64,000 nt of DNA from the NCBI GenBank assembly GCA_045863555.1, contig BTUU01000009.1, positions 1 through 64,000 of the forward strand, given 5' to 3'. The notes below the pieces were generated by a model, which saw nothing but the letters and a program-made list of their open reading frames with translations, did no database searches and had not been told where the DNA came from. Numbering within the stretch: the stretch's first letter is position 1; the number at the start of each line of letters is the position of its first letter. The translations under genes were made by a program, and so were the position numbers. Shown here in pieces: positions 50,294 through 58,823 of the stretch. Source of the DNA: JACRLV01 sp045863555. Its GTDB lineage: Bacteria; Planctomycetota; Phycisphaerae; UBA1845; Fen-1342.

Positions 50294-51406
50294 CTAATCG
50301 CAGATCTTGCCGAATTCCGCCAGAAGCAGCGTCAGGTCCTGCAACCCGACACCGGCCGCGCCATCCATGTTCCCTTCCTGATAGGCGACGGTTCCGGTCT
50401 CTCCAAAGTGTGCGAGCAGGATCGTGAGATCGGCGAGGCCGACGGCCCGGTCGCCGTTCAGATCGCCGTAGCAGGCGGCCAGCGCGGTGACTGCGATACC
50501 GCCGAGGCGCGGCGTCGGCACCGTCTCGACGAAGTCCCAGCCGTCGCTGCCGGCGTTGTACGCAAAGCGGCTGATGCCGCCGGCGGCGTGGCTGGCGACG
50601 TACATCTGGTCGCCGGCAGGGCTGAACGCGACGTCGAGGGCTCCGTTGGACGAGACGCTTCCGTTCGGGACGGGGTTTCCGTCGGCGTCGAACGTGAACC
50701 GGTATACGGCGCTGGTCCCGAAGTCGCAGATGTAGAGTTCGTCGCCGCGGAACTTCATGAAGTGGATCTGCACGCCGCCGGGGATCGTGAAGTTTGAATG
50801 GTGGACGTACGCGCCGCCGGCCTGGCGGGTGAATCGCCGAACGAACGAGTAGCTGCTCACGAAGAGCTGCTGATCCGACATGCGGACGGCGACGCCAAGC
50901 TGCGGCTGGGTGTCGGGCATCTGAATCGTCCCGTTTGGCACGGCCTCGCCCGAGCCGTCGAAGCGAAATCGCGACAGGACGTTCGTGTTCCAGTTGGTGA
51001 CGAAAAGTTCGCCGTCGGCGGGGTTGAACGCCATCTGGACGGGGTCGGTGACGCCGTTTCCGGTGATCGTCGGGCCCTGGGTGTAGGTCGTGAAATCCTC
51101 GCCGAACATGAACGTCGAGATCGAGCCGCCGCCCGCGTGGGCGTCGCGGTTGCTGACGAGAAGCAGATCGGCCGATCGGAAGACGACGCTGACGGGATCG
51201 TCGAGCATGGATCCGGGGATGTCGCTCAGGCGAATGAACTCGTTGGTCTGGGAGGAGACGGCGAAGCGCTCGACGGGCTGGCCGCCGCCGGCTCCCTGGG
51301 GCGTCTCGGCCACCACGACCTGAAATGTCTGTGCGGATGCGGCCGCGGCTGCGAGGCCGGCGAGCAGTGCGGCGGCAAGCCGCCGGAAGCATGTTTGAAT
51401 GAACAT
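50294..51406 (-). CDS. secreted beta-propeller protein with dockerin-like tail
   Basis: A 370-residue exported protein with a signal peptide (1-25) and about five propeller-like units that share 'F.DGSGEAVPNGTI' and 'DVAFSPAGDQMYVASHAAGG' type turns. A C-terminal dockerin-like pair follows (GDLNGDRAVGLADLTILLAH and 'NMDGAAGVGLQDLTLLLAEF'). It resembles YncE/SMP-30-type propellers with planctomycete dockerin. The ATG at 51406 has CGGAGGG upstream. It lies in the same orientation as the six-Cys repeat gene upstream. Confidence 0.82.
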   Translation of the reverse strand: MFIQTCFRRLAAALLAGLAAAAASAQTFQVVVAETPQGAGGGQPVERFAVSSQTNEFIRLSDIPGSMLDDPVSVVFRSADLLLVSNRDAHAGGGSISTFMFGEDFTTYTQGPTITGNGVTDPVQMAFNPADGELFVTNWNTNVLSRFRFDGSGEAVPNGTIQMPDTQPQLGVAVRMSDQQLFVSSYSFVRRFTRQAGGAYVHHSNFTIPGGVQIHFMKFRGDELYICDFGTSAVYRFTFDADGNPVPNGSVSSNGALDVAFSPAGDQMYVASHAAGGISRFAYNAGSDGWDFVETVPTPRLGGIAVTALAACYGDLNGDRAVGLADLTILLAHFGETGTVAYQEGNMDGAAGVGLQDLTLLLAEFGKICD

Positions 51407-51609
51407 TGAAATCCCTCCGATCGAGCGGCACGAGCCGTGCTGTGTCGCGCTGCTATTTTACACGATCGCGCGTCGCGCGAAGAAGCCCTATTGACCGAGT
51501 GGGGATGTGAAATTGAGCGCGCGGGTTACCGGACGAAGAAGCGCGGCACCCCGGCGGTTCACGAGGAACGCCGCCGGGGTGTCGAGAAAACCGGGCTGAA
51601 GTTCGCGGG

Positions 51610-53895
51610 TTATCCGCCGAAATTCGCGAGCAGGAGCGACAGGTCGCTGACGTCGACGTCGCCGTCAGCGTCCACGTCTCCGTCTTCCAACGTCGCGCCC
51701 GATGCCGTTCCGTAGTGGCTCAGCAGGTTCGCGAGGTCGGCGATGTCGGTGCGGCCGTCGGAGTTGGAATCGGCGCGGTTGCCGCAGGTCGTCGGCGTGC
51801 AGGTTGTTCCGTCGCCCTGGTACGTGCCGCCGAGCTCGGCGCAGCCGCCGGGCGTGCGAATCACGCACTCCATGCCGCCGTTGGGACCGCGAACGCAGCA
51901 CGCGCCGCGAGCCGGTTCACAGATGCCGTTGCCGCAGGTGGTGCCGTCGCCGCGGTATGCGCCGCCGTGTTCACGGCAGTTCGCGGCGGTCATGACGAAG
52001 CAGCGGATCACGCCGCCTTCGAGGATGCAGCAAGCGCCGGTCGCGGGCGGGGGACCTCCGCAGAGGGTGGCGCTGCACTGGACATTGTCGCCCTGGTATT
52101 CCCCACCGGCGTGCTCGCACATGGCGGCCGTGACGAAGACGCACATGCGCGTTCCGTCGGGCGCGGTGACACAGCATGCGCCGCGGGTGGGTTCGCAGAT
52201 GCCGTTGCCGCACTGCGAGCCGTCGCCGCGGTAGACGCCGCCGCGGGCCTCGCATTCCGCGGCGGAGAGGATCACGCAGCGGATGCCCGCGGGATCGGTG
52301 ATGCAGCAGGCGCCGACGTGCGGGGGCGGCTGGGCGCAGGTCGTATTTGTGCACTGCGTGTTGTCGCCCTGGTATTCGCCGAGCATCTGCTCGCACTGGG
52401 CGCGCGAGGCCTGGATGCAGACGCGCTCACCGCCGCCGGGCGGAAGGACGCAGCAGGCTCCGACGACGGGCGGGGTGCAGGTGTCAGCGCCGCACTGCGT
52501 GCCGTCGCCGCGATAGACGCCGCCGCGGGCCTCGCATTCGTCGGCGGTGAGGATCACGCACTGGATGAACCCGCCGGCGGCGATGCAGCAGGCGCCGACG
52601 CGCGGGGGTTCGCAGATTCCGCCGCCGCACTGCGTGTCGTCGCCGCGATAGATGCCCTGGCGGGCAGCGCATTCGTCGCGGGTGAGAATGACGCACTCGA
52701 TGCCGCCATTGGGTCCGCGAACGCAGCACGCGCCGGAGAGCGGCGGGGGCTGGTCGCAGATGCCCGGGGAATCGCAGCTCGTCTCGTCGCCACGGTACCG
52801 GCCGTTCATGGCGGCGCAATCGGCGGCGGTGGTCATGACGCAGTGGAGGCCGGTCGGATCGGTGATGCAGCAGGCGCCGAGCGGGTCGGGGCCGTCGCAG
52901 GCGTCGGGGCCGCAGGGGGTGTTGTCGCCGCGATAGCGTCCGCCGAGTTCCTCGCACATGCGGGCGGTGACGATGATGCAGCCGACGGTGCCGTCGGGTC
53001 GCGTCACACAGCATGCACCGCGGGCCGGCGGTTCGCACGCGCCGTCGCGGCAGGTGGAGCCGTCGCCGCGGTAGATGCCGCCGCGTTCATTACACTGGCG
53101 CGGCGTCAGGATGACGCATTCGATGCCGCCATTGGGTCCACGGACGCAGCACGCGCCGCGGGCCGGGGGCTCGCAGGCGCCGTCGCCGCAACGGGAGCCG
53201 TCGCCGCGGTAGATGCCATCGTGGCGGAGGCATTCTTCCCGCGTGGTGATGATGCACTCGATGCCGCCGTTGGGACCGCGAACGCAGCATGCGCCGCGAT
53301 CCGGCGGACGGCAGGCGTCCTCGTCGCAGCGGGTGCCGTCGCCGCGGTAGATGCCGTCGTGGCGGCGGCACTGCTCGCGCGTGGCAATGACGCATTCGAC
53401 CTGGCCGTCGGCGTTCCGCACGCAGCAGGCGCCGCGCGGCGGACGGCAGCCATCCTCGGTGCAGTTGGTGTCGTCGCCGCGGTAGTGGCCCCCGAGCGCC
53501 TGGCAGGCGCACTCGGTCGTCTGGATGCAGATCACGCGGTCGCGGATCTCGATGCAGCATGCGCCGCGGCCGGGGCCGGGGCGGTCGCTGCACAGGCCCG
53601 GCGTGCAGCGCGTGCCGTCGCCGTGGTAGACGCCGCCCGCGCCGTCGCAGCGGTCAGCCGTGGTGATGACGCAGATGACGCGGCCGGAGGGGGTCTCGAC
53701 GCAGCAGGCGCCCCGGCCGCGGCCGCGCGGGTCGAGGGTTCCGTCGTCGGCGAATTCGTCGACGAAGCCGGCAGCGCCGGAGGTCCAGAGGTCGTCAATG
53801 TCGGTTCCAGGCGATTGTGCGGCCGCGGGTGCGGCGAGGAGCATCGCCAGCGAGGCTCCTGCGAGGGTCAAGAGAGTCCGTGCCCACCTTCCCAT
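51610..53895 (-). CDS. secreted protein with 14 six-Cys repeats and dockerin-like tail
   Basis: A 761-residue exported protein. A signal peptide (1-27) and a short acidic linker are followed by fourteen tandem repeats of 44-48 residues. Each has the cysteine pattern GACC...C...C...Y[RHQ]GD.[TSVN].C...C, with six cysteines, so up to three disulfides per unit. A dockerin-like pair closes it ('NSDGRTDIADLANLLSHYG', 'DVDADGDVDVSDLSLLLANF'). I do not know a characterised homologue; similar GACC repeats may exist in planctomycete surface proteins. ATG 53895 is chosen over 53910 because GGAG lies about 9 bases upstream of it. Confidence 0.82.
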   Translation of the reverse strand: MGRWARTLLTLAGASLAMLLAAPAAAQSPGTDIDDLWTSGAAGFVDEFADDGTLDPRGRGRGACCVETPSGRVICVITTADRCDGAGGVYHGDGTRCTPGLCSDRPGPGRGACCIEIRDRVICIQTTECACQALGGHYRGDDTNCTEDGCRPPRGACCVRNADGQVECVIATREQCRRHDGIYRGDGTRCDEDACRPPDRGACCVRGPNGGIECIITTREECLRHDGIYRGDGSRCGDGACEPPARGACCVRGPNGGIECVILTPRQCNERGGIYRGDGSTCRDGACEPPARGACCVTRPDGTVGCIIVTARMCEELGGRYRGDNTPCGPDACDGPDPLGACCITDPTGLHCVMTTAADCAAMNGRYRGDETSCDSPGICDQPPPLSGACCVRGPNGGIECVILTRDECAARQGIYRGDDTQCGGGICEPPRVGACCIAAGGFIQCVILTADECEARGGVYRGDGTQCGADTCTPPVVGACCVLPPGGGERVCIQASRAQCEQMLGEYQGDNTQCTNTTCAQPPPHVGACCITDPAGIRCVILSAAECEARGGVYRGDGSQCGNGICEPTRGACCVTAPDGTRMCVFVTAAMCEHAGGEYQGDNVQCSATLCGGPPPATGACCILEGGVIRCFVMTAANCREHGGAYRGDGTTCGNGICEPARGACCVRGPNGGMECVIRTPGGCAELGGTYQGDGTTCTPTTCGNRADSNSDGRTDIADLANLLSHYGTASGATLEDGDVDADGDVDVSDLSLLLANFGG
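51778..53712 (-). repeat. fourteen tandem GACC six-Cys coding repeats
   Basis: Fourteen coding repeats of about 135-145 bases run from 53712 down to 51778. Several units (4, 5, 8, 14) share 'GACCVRGPNGGIECV'-type starts, and others form a second class starting 'GACCITDP'. This points to duplication in blocks. Confidence 0.8.
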
Positions 53896-54202
53896 GTTGT
53901 CTCTCCTCAATTGGATATGAAACGCGCCGCACCCATCGGCGGCGGTGAGTCTCGCATCGGACTGGAAACCGGTCCTGTCAATCTACGCGCGTCCAAGTGC
54001 GCGGACAATGGAAAAACGCGGAGAATTCTGTGGCGACACCCTGTAAGGCGAGCGAAGGCAGAATGTTACGGCACGCGGACCCCTGTTCCGCGTGGGACGT
54101 GCACAGGCGCGATGCTGCACGATCCGCCCCCGGCGCTCGGGCAGCAGAACGCGAGCGGGCGCGGGTTATTGCCCGCGAGATTTGTGCCGCCGCTGAGATC
54201 GG

Positions 54203-54514
54203 CTAGGCGTACTCATCCACGGCCGCGCCAATGGCGGCGGGTGGGGCTGAGGCTGTGCCGGTGATGGCGACGGCGGCGGCCGGATCGCCGGTGGATTCAA
54301 TTATGGATTGAAAATCCTCGGCTGACCGGCGCAGGAGTTCCAAAACGGCCCGGGATGGCGAGTAGCTGTCGCGTGATAGCGACGCATTGTCTGAGGAACC
54401 CTGCCAATCCGAGCGTTCGACCGTCCGAACCGGCTCGGCCGCTGCGGCGGGCGCCACGGGCGGTTCCGGTCCTGGCGGCTGCGGCCCGAGGCCGCGTGTG
54501 ATGGCGTCGAACAT
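54203..54514 (-). CDS. small hypothetical protein, Ala/Pro-rich
   Basis: The 103-residue product starts MFDAITRGLGPQPPGPEPP and continues with an Ala/Pro stretch, then a short amphipathic helix ('RAVLELLRRSAEDFQSII') and an Ala/Gly end. There is no signal peptide. I do not recognise it. GGAGGG precedes the ATG at 54514 at proper spacing, which is the main evidence that it is expressed. It is divergent from the nuclease-like gene at 54676. Confidence 0.5.
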   Translation of the reverse strand: MFDAITRGLGPQPPGPEPPVAPAAAAEPVRTVERSDWQGSSDNASLSRDSYSPSRAVLELLRRSAEDFQSIIESTGDPAAAVAITGTASAPPAAIGAAVDEYA

Positions 54515-54675
54515 GTCGAGCCCTCCGTGTGGAGTCCCCGAAGTGTCGACCAATCCCCCCTACAGGGAAGTCTGTGATTGGTGGGGCGGGGGAGGCAATT
54601 CCTGCGGGGCCGGAAAATGATTGCGGGGCGGGTCCGGGAATGGGTAGGATCATCGGTCCATTTCGGAGAAAGTGC

Positions 54676-55446
54676 ATGATCGAGCTGATAACCACGGCGA
54701 TGCTGATGGTCGGATCGTTTGCCTGGACGGCCGGGCAGGAGGCGCCAGCGACGCGGCCGGGCGGTGATCGGACGCCGGTTGGGCGTGAAGATTTCAGCGA
54801 TGTAACGCCGGTCGCGGTGATCGACGTGCTGTCGGGCGAGCTGATCGTGGTGGAAACGCGGAAGGGGCGGTTCGAGATCCGCTGCCACGGGGTGCAGGTG
54901 CGTCGGGATGAGGCGGCGGGTGCGGCGACGGCGCGGGAGTTTCTGGCGAACCTGCTGCGCGGCGAGGAAGTGTTTCTGAAATACGAGCGACCGGCGCACG
55001 CGGACGAGGATCCGCGGCGGGCGTATGTGTTTCGCGCGCCGGATGGTCTTTTTGTCAATTCCGAACTGGTGCGGCAGGGGTACGCGGCGGTCGACGGTAC
55101 GGTCGAGACGCGATATCGCGAGCGATTGGAGGAGTGTGAGCGGCGGGCGCGAGCGGCGACGAAGGGGATCTGGTCGATGCTGCGTGAAGCACCCGTTCCC
55201 GTGAGCCAGCCGGCCGCTTCGAAGCCCGCCCCGCCGCCGTCGCCGCCGCCGGAAGTCGCGGCGAGTCAGCCGGTCGGGAAACCCCCGCCGAGCCACGGTT
55301 CCGCGGGGCTGACGGTCTATGTCACGCGCTCCGGGGCGAAGTACCATCGGGCGAATTGCAGTTTTGCGCGAAAGGGCGCAACGGCGATTTCGGTGCAGGA
55401 AGCGCTGGACAAGGGGCTGACGCCGTGCACGCGGTGTAAACCCTGA
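54676..55446 (+). CDS. secreted staphylococcal-nuclease-like protein with Cys-motif tail
   Basis: A 256-residue exported protein: signal sequence (1-22), SNase-like OB-fold domain (about 40-175; 'TPVAVIDVLSGELIVVETRK', 'YVFRAPDGLFVNSELVRQGY', 'CERRARAATKGIWS'), a Pro/Ala/Ser linker, and a C-terminal 'YVTRSGAKYHRANCSFARKG' plus 'GLTPCTRCKP', a Cys-bearing motif that often follows SNase domains in bacteria. The catalytic Arg/Glu pattern is only partly recognisable, so activity is uncertain. The ATG at 54676 has GGAGA upstream. Confidence 0.82.
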   Translation: MIELITTAMLMVGSFAWTAGQEAPATRPGGDRTPVGREDFSDVTPVAVIDVLSGELIVVETRKGRFEIRCHGVQVRRDEAAGAATAREFLANLLRGEEVFLKYERPAHADEDPRRAYVFRAPDGLFVNSELVRQGYAAVDGTVETRYRERLEECERRARAATKGIWSMLREAPVPVSQPAASKPAPPPSPPPEVAASQPVGKPPPSHGSAGLTVYVTRSGAKYHRANCSFARKGATAISVQEALDKGLTPCTRCKP

Positions 55447-55458
55447 CGAAGGTCCACT

Positions 55459-55486
55459 TTGCAATCGGGCGCGGCGCTGCTAGGCT
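55459..55486 (+). promoter_or_regulatory. weak candidate promoter for the desaturase
   Basis: TTGCAA (55459-55464), 16-base spacer, TAGGCT (55481-55486). A leader of about 145 bases would follow before the TTG at 55640. The match is moderate. Confidence 0.25.
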
Positions 55487-55639
55487 TTTCATTGGCGTGG
55501 TTCCAGAGGGTGTGCCGAACTTGCCGGGCGAATCTGCTAGAGATCGCCGGTCGTATTCACACCGATTATCGAGAGGCGCCTGACGCCGGCGGGATGCGGA
55601 AATCTCGCTGGGGGTGCGGGTGCGCAACAGGGGTTTCCA

Positions 55640-56650
55640 TTGGCTGCTTCGCTTCTTCGCCGCGCGGTCCGGGGACTGGCCGCACAGTTCGATTCCTCGC
55701 ACATCAAGGCCGATCCGACGGACCCGCTGGGGTTGCGGCCTGATCCGTCGCGGTTCATCCCGTACCTGGTGCTGCACCTGGGCGTGCTGGGCGTGCTCTG
55801 GGTGGGTGTGAGTCCGATCGCGGTGGCAGTCGCGGCGATTCTCTACGTCGTCCGCATGTTCGCGGTGACGGGCATCTACCACCGCTATTTTTCGCACCGG
55901 GCGTACCGGACGAACCGGTTCTGGCAGTTCGTGTTCGCGGTGTGGGGCAACGCGGCGGCGCAGCGCGGGCCGCTGTGGTGGGCGGCGCAGCATCGCCGGC
56001 ATCATGCGCACTCGGATGAGCCGGAGGATGCGCACTCACCGATCGAGCATGGGCTGTACTGGAGCCATCTCGGCTGGCTGACGGCGCGGTCGAACCTGGT
56101 CACGGACCTGAAGCTGGTGCCGGATCTGGCGAAGTTTCCGGAGCTGCGGTTTCTGGATCGCTATGACATCCTGGTGCCGCTGCTGCTGGCGGCAGCGCTG
56201 TACGGATTCGGCGCGGCGCTGGAGGCGTGGGCGCCGGGCCTGGGCACGAGCGGCTGGCAGATGGTCGTCTGGGGTTTCTTTGTCTCGACGGTCGTGCTGT
56301 TTCACTGCACGTGCTTCATCAACTCGCTGGCGCACCTGATGGGCTCGAAGCGCTACAAGACGGGCGACGAGAGCCGCAACAATCTGGCGCTGGCCGTGAT
56401 CACGATGGGCGAGGGCTGGCACAACAACCACCACCACTACCCGTCGTCGGCGCGGCAGGGTTTCTACTGGTGGGAGATCGACATCACGTATTACATCCTC
56501 AAGATGATCTCGTGGACGGGGATCATCTGGGACCTGCGGCCCGTGCCGAAAACGGTGCTGGAGGAGGGCCGGGGGCGCACGCCCGCGGCTGCGCCGAAGG
56601 CGTCGATCGCCGGGGTGATGCTCTCGAAGACGAGCGAGCCGGTGGCCTGA
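55640..56650 (+). CDS. acyl-CoA/acyl-lipid delta-9-type fatty acid desaturase
   Basis: A 336-residue membrane di-iron desaturase. The three histidine boxes are clear: HRYFSH, HRRHH and HNNHH. Four hydrophobic segments flank them. It introduces a cis double bond into a saturated acyl chain using O2 and electrons from a ferredoxin or cytochrome b5-type donor, adjusting membrane fluidity. Translation starts at TTG 55640 with AGGGG upstream. A good intrinsic terminator follows at 56698. Confidence 0.92.
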   Translation: MAASLLRRAVRGLAAQFDSSHIKADPTDPLGLRPDPSRFIPYLVLHLGVLGVLWVGVSPIAVAVAAILYVVRMFAVTGIYHRYFSHRAYRTNRFWQFVFAVWGNAAAQRGPLWWAAQHRRHHAHSDEPEDAHSPIEHGLYWSHLGWLTARSNLVTDLKLVPDLAKFPELRFLDRYDILVPLLLAAALYGFGAALEAWAPGLGTSGWQMVVWGFFVSTVVLFHCTCFINSLAHLMGSKRYKTGDESRNNLALAVITMGEGWHNNHHHYPSSARQGFYWWEIDITYYILKMISWTGIIWDLRPVPKTVLEEGRGRTPAAAPKASIAGVMLSKTSEPVA

Positions 56651-56697
56651 CGAGGCCGGGGCGGTCCGTTCCAGGATCGGAACGTGCGCAGCAAACG

Positions 56698-56740
56698 CGC
56701 GTCCGGTGACTTTCTAGGGCCGCGGACGCGTTGTTTTTTT
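56698..56740 (+). terminator. intrinsic terminator of the desaturase gene
   Basis: CGCGTCCG (56698-56705) pairs with CGGACGCG (56723-56730) across a 17-base loop and is directly followed by TTGTTTTTTT (56731-56740). It lies 48 bases after the stop codon. Confidence 0.8.
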
Positions 56741-56792
56741 CTTCCGCACGAGATTCCATGACCGCGCCCTATCCGGGGAGAGGGGAGTGAGC

Positions 56793-56798
56793 TATACT
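56793..56798 (+). promoter_or_regulatory. candidate -10 box for the RRM gene
   Basis: TATACT preceded by AGC, after the desaturase terminator and before the RRM gene. No good -35 is seen. Transcription from here would give a leader of about 155 bases that contains two hairpins. Confidence 0.45.
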
Positions 56799-56879
56799 CC
56801 CGACGGTTGGTTCGCTGAACCGGGTCGTACGTGATGTTTTTCAAGTCCCGCACCTCCTAGATCGCTCGCCCGCCTTTTT

Positions 56880-56917
56880 CGACCGGAACTTCGGTCGCTT
56901 TCACGGGATCCTGAAAG
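56880..56917 (+). promoter_or_regulatory. two adjacent hairpins in the leader of the RRM gene
   Basis: CGACCG (56880-56885) pairs with CGGTCG (56892-56897), and CTTTCA (56898-56903) pairs with TGAAAG (56912-56917); the two stems abut without a gap. They lie 45 bases before the RRM start codon. RRM proteins of this kind are often cold-induced through structured leaders; that use here is inference. The remainder of the 311-base gap shows no other gene. Confidence 0.45.
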
Positions 56918-56961
56918 AGAAACTTTGGGTCTCGCCGAGTTTTCAGAGAGAGTGTGCAGAA

Positions 56962-57237
56962 ATGGGTAAGAAACTGTATGTCGGCAATCTGGCCTATGAC
57001 GTGACGAGCGCGGACCTCCAGCAGCTCTTCACGGCCCACGGCACCGTCCAGAGCGCGCAGGTCATCGAAGACCGCGACGCCGGGCGGAGCAAGGGCTTCG
57101 GCTTTGTCGAGATGAGCTCGGACGCCGAGGCCAACAGCGCGATCACCGCGCTGAACGGCCAGATGCACGGGAGCCGCGCCCTGACGGTGAACGAGGCCAA
57201 GCCTCGGGCGCCGCGTACGGGCGGCTACGGTCGCTAA
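56962..57237 (+). CDS. RNA-binding protein, single RRM
   Basis: A 91-residue RNA recognition motif protein. RNP2 is KLYVGNLAY near the start and RNP1 is SKGFGFVEM in the middle, both with the key aromatic residues. A short Arg/Pro/Gly tail follows (APRTGGYGR). It resembles cyanobacterial and planctomycete Rbp proteins that bind single-stranded RNA and are often cold-regulated. It stands alone between the desaturase terminator and acpS, which is on the other strand. Confidence 0.93.
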   Translation: MGKKLYVGNLAYDVTSADLQQLFTAHGTVQSAQVIEDRDAGRSKGFGFVEMSSDAEANSAITALNGQMHGSRALTVNEAKPRAPRTGGYGR

Positions 57238-57260
57238 GCGATCGCCCGGCAGAACGACAT

Positions 57261-57302
57261 AAAAAGCGAAACGGCGTTCAGGAGACCCCTGGACGCCGTT
57301 TC
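57261..57302 (-). terminator. intrinsic terminator for acpS (minus strand)
   Basis: A 15-pair stem with one G-T pair (57268-57282 with 57288-57302, core AAACGGCGT/ACGCCGTTT) and a 5-base loop. Read leftward it is followed within two bases by a run of five T (57265-57261). On the plus strand it has no T run, so it mainly ends the acpS message, though it may also slow transcription from the RRM gene. Confidence 0.75.
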
Positions 57303-57383
57303 CGCATCTGGAGGGCAGCACCGGGGCGTTTTGGCGCCAGCGCTCCTGCCGAGGCGGCGGATGAATGGGCGGCTCCGGCAAAT

Positions 57384-57770
57384 TCAGGATCGCGAAACGC
57401 CGATCGCCGAGGCCATCGCATAGTCGCCGGCGTGCGAAATCGAGATGAGCACTTCGGCGATGCCCTGCCCGGCTGCGAGGCGTGCGGATTCGCCGCTGAG
57501 CCGCACCACGGGGCGGCCGAGCGGGTCGGGGAGCGTCTCGATATCGGTCCACTCGATTCCGCCGCGCCAGCCTGTGCCGAGGACCTTGAGGACGGCTTCC
57601 TTGGCGGCGAAACGGCCGGACAGGCGGATGGCGGGGGTTTTGCAATCGAGGCAGTAGTCGCGTTCGGCGGGTGTGTAGATGCGCGTGAGGAAGTGCTCGC
57701 CGTGATCGCGCCAGATGCGCTCGATGCGGGCGATGGCGACGAGATCGACGCCGTGGGCGAGGACGTTCAT
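57384..57770 (-). CDS. acpS: holo-[acyl-carrier-protein] synthase
   Basis: A 128-residue AcpS (EC 2.7.8.7), which moves 4'-phosphopantetheine from CoA to acyl carrier protein. The metal-binding motifs are present: GVDLVAIARIERI near the start and FAAKEAVLKVLG in the middle. The family-end pattern 'EVLISISHAGDYAMASAI' is also clear. It is 40 bases downstream of the SDR gene on the same strand, so they may form a small operon. Confidence 0.92.
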   Translation of the reverse strand: MNVLAHGVDLVAIARIERIWRDHGEHFLTRIYTPAERDYCLDCKTPAIRLSGRFAAKEAVLKVLGTGWRGGIEWTDIETLPDPLGRPVVRLSGESARLAAGQGIAEVLISISHAGDYAMASAIGVSRS

Positions 57771-57810
57771 GGTGGGGATGTTACCGCCGGCCCCGCCGAT
57801 TCCTGAAGCC

Positions 57811-58623
57811 TCAACTCCGCTCCGCCTGTTCCTTCCAACGGCGTTTCATCCTCACGAGCCGACCCCAGACCCATGCGAACAGCCCGTGGGGCATGAGACT
57901 CCCGAGGCGGGCGTAAAACCAGGTGCGAAATGGGAAAGAATAGAAGCGGCGTTTTCGGCTAACCGCGGTGAGAATGCGTTCGGCGGCGTCGGCCGGGCTG
58001 ACGAGTCCGCGGATGACGCTGCGGTCGCGCTCGCCGAGCATGGGGGTGTCGATGAAGCCCGGGCAGATTGTCGTGACGGCGACGCCGGAGTCGCGGAGAT
58101 CGAGGGACAGGCTGTTCATGAGCGTGATGACGCCGGCCTTGCTGGCCGAGTAGGCGCCGACGGTGGGCAGGCCCATGAAACCCGCGAGGCTGGAGATCGC
58201 GACGAGGTGGCCGGTGCGGCGTTCGACCATTCCGCCGATGACCGCGCCGATGGAGTGGATCACGCCGATGAGGTTGGTTTCGACGACCGCGGCGGCGTTT
58301 TCCGGGACGAACTTGCGGCCGTTGGAGAAGCGGTGGATGCCGGCGGAGGCGATGAGGATGTCGCAGGGACCGAGTTCGGCCTGGATGCCGGCGATGGCGG
58401 CGGTGACGGCCGATGGATCGCAGACGTCGGCCGCACGGGCGGCCGAAATGGCTCCGATCGCGCGGCAGGCGGCGGTCGCGGCATCGAGCCGGGCGGCGTC
58501 GCGGGCGATGAGTCCGACGCGTGCACCGTGGGCGGCCGCGGCCTGGGCGAGGGCGCGGCCGATGCCGCTGGATGCGCCGGTGATGATGACGACTTTGCGG
58601 TTGAAGTAGTCGCGCGGGTTCAT
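57811..58623 (-). CDS. SDR family NAD(P)-dependent oxidoreductase
   Basis: A 270-residue short-chain dehydrogenase. The cofactor loop is TGASSGIG (residues 15-22), the NAG-like motif is 'ILIASAGI', and the catalytic Tyr-Lys are in YSASK. The C-terminal extension has a hydrophobic stretch and a basic end ('LVRMKRRWKEQAERS'), as in membrane-associated classical SDRs that act on lipid or steroid-like substrates. The substrate is unknown; proximity to acpS hints at lipid metabolism but does not prove it. Confidence 0.88.
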   Translation of the reverse strand: MNPRDYFNRKVVIITGASSGIGRALAQAAAAHGARVGLIARDAARLDAATAACRAIGAISAARAADVCDPSAVTAAIAGIQAELGPCDILIASAGIHRFSNGRKFVPENAAAVVETNLIGVIHSIGAVIGGMVERRTGHLVAISSLAGFMGLPTVGAYSASKAGVITLMNSLSLDLRDSGVAVTTICPGFIDTPMLGERDRSVIRGLVSPADAAERILTAVSRKRRFYSFPFRTWFYARLGSLMPHGLFAWVWGRLVRMKRRWKEQAERS

Positions 58624-58823
58624 GGCAGGAGCAGAGGGTAGCGTCGAATCGGACGCCGTCTATCGGGCGGCCGGCGGCCATCGCAGTCCTGTGTGAGCGC
58701 CGCGAGCCTCCGGGCCGGCTCGCGCCAGTCCGGAGGCTCGCTCGTCGCAGCGCGTTTACCGCCCTTGCTGATCGCGTGCGGGGAGCCCAGCGGCCCCGCA
58801 CGGCGGGCGGCGTGCCGGCTACA

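Noticed and set aside
51715..54264. An 849-codon plus-strand frame opposite the six-Cys repeat gene
   Set aside because: It is an Ala/Gly/Val-rich mirror of the repeats. The minus strand has a signal peptide, six-Cys pattern, dockerin tail and ribosome-binding site.
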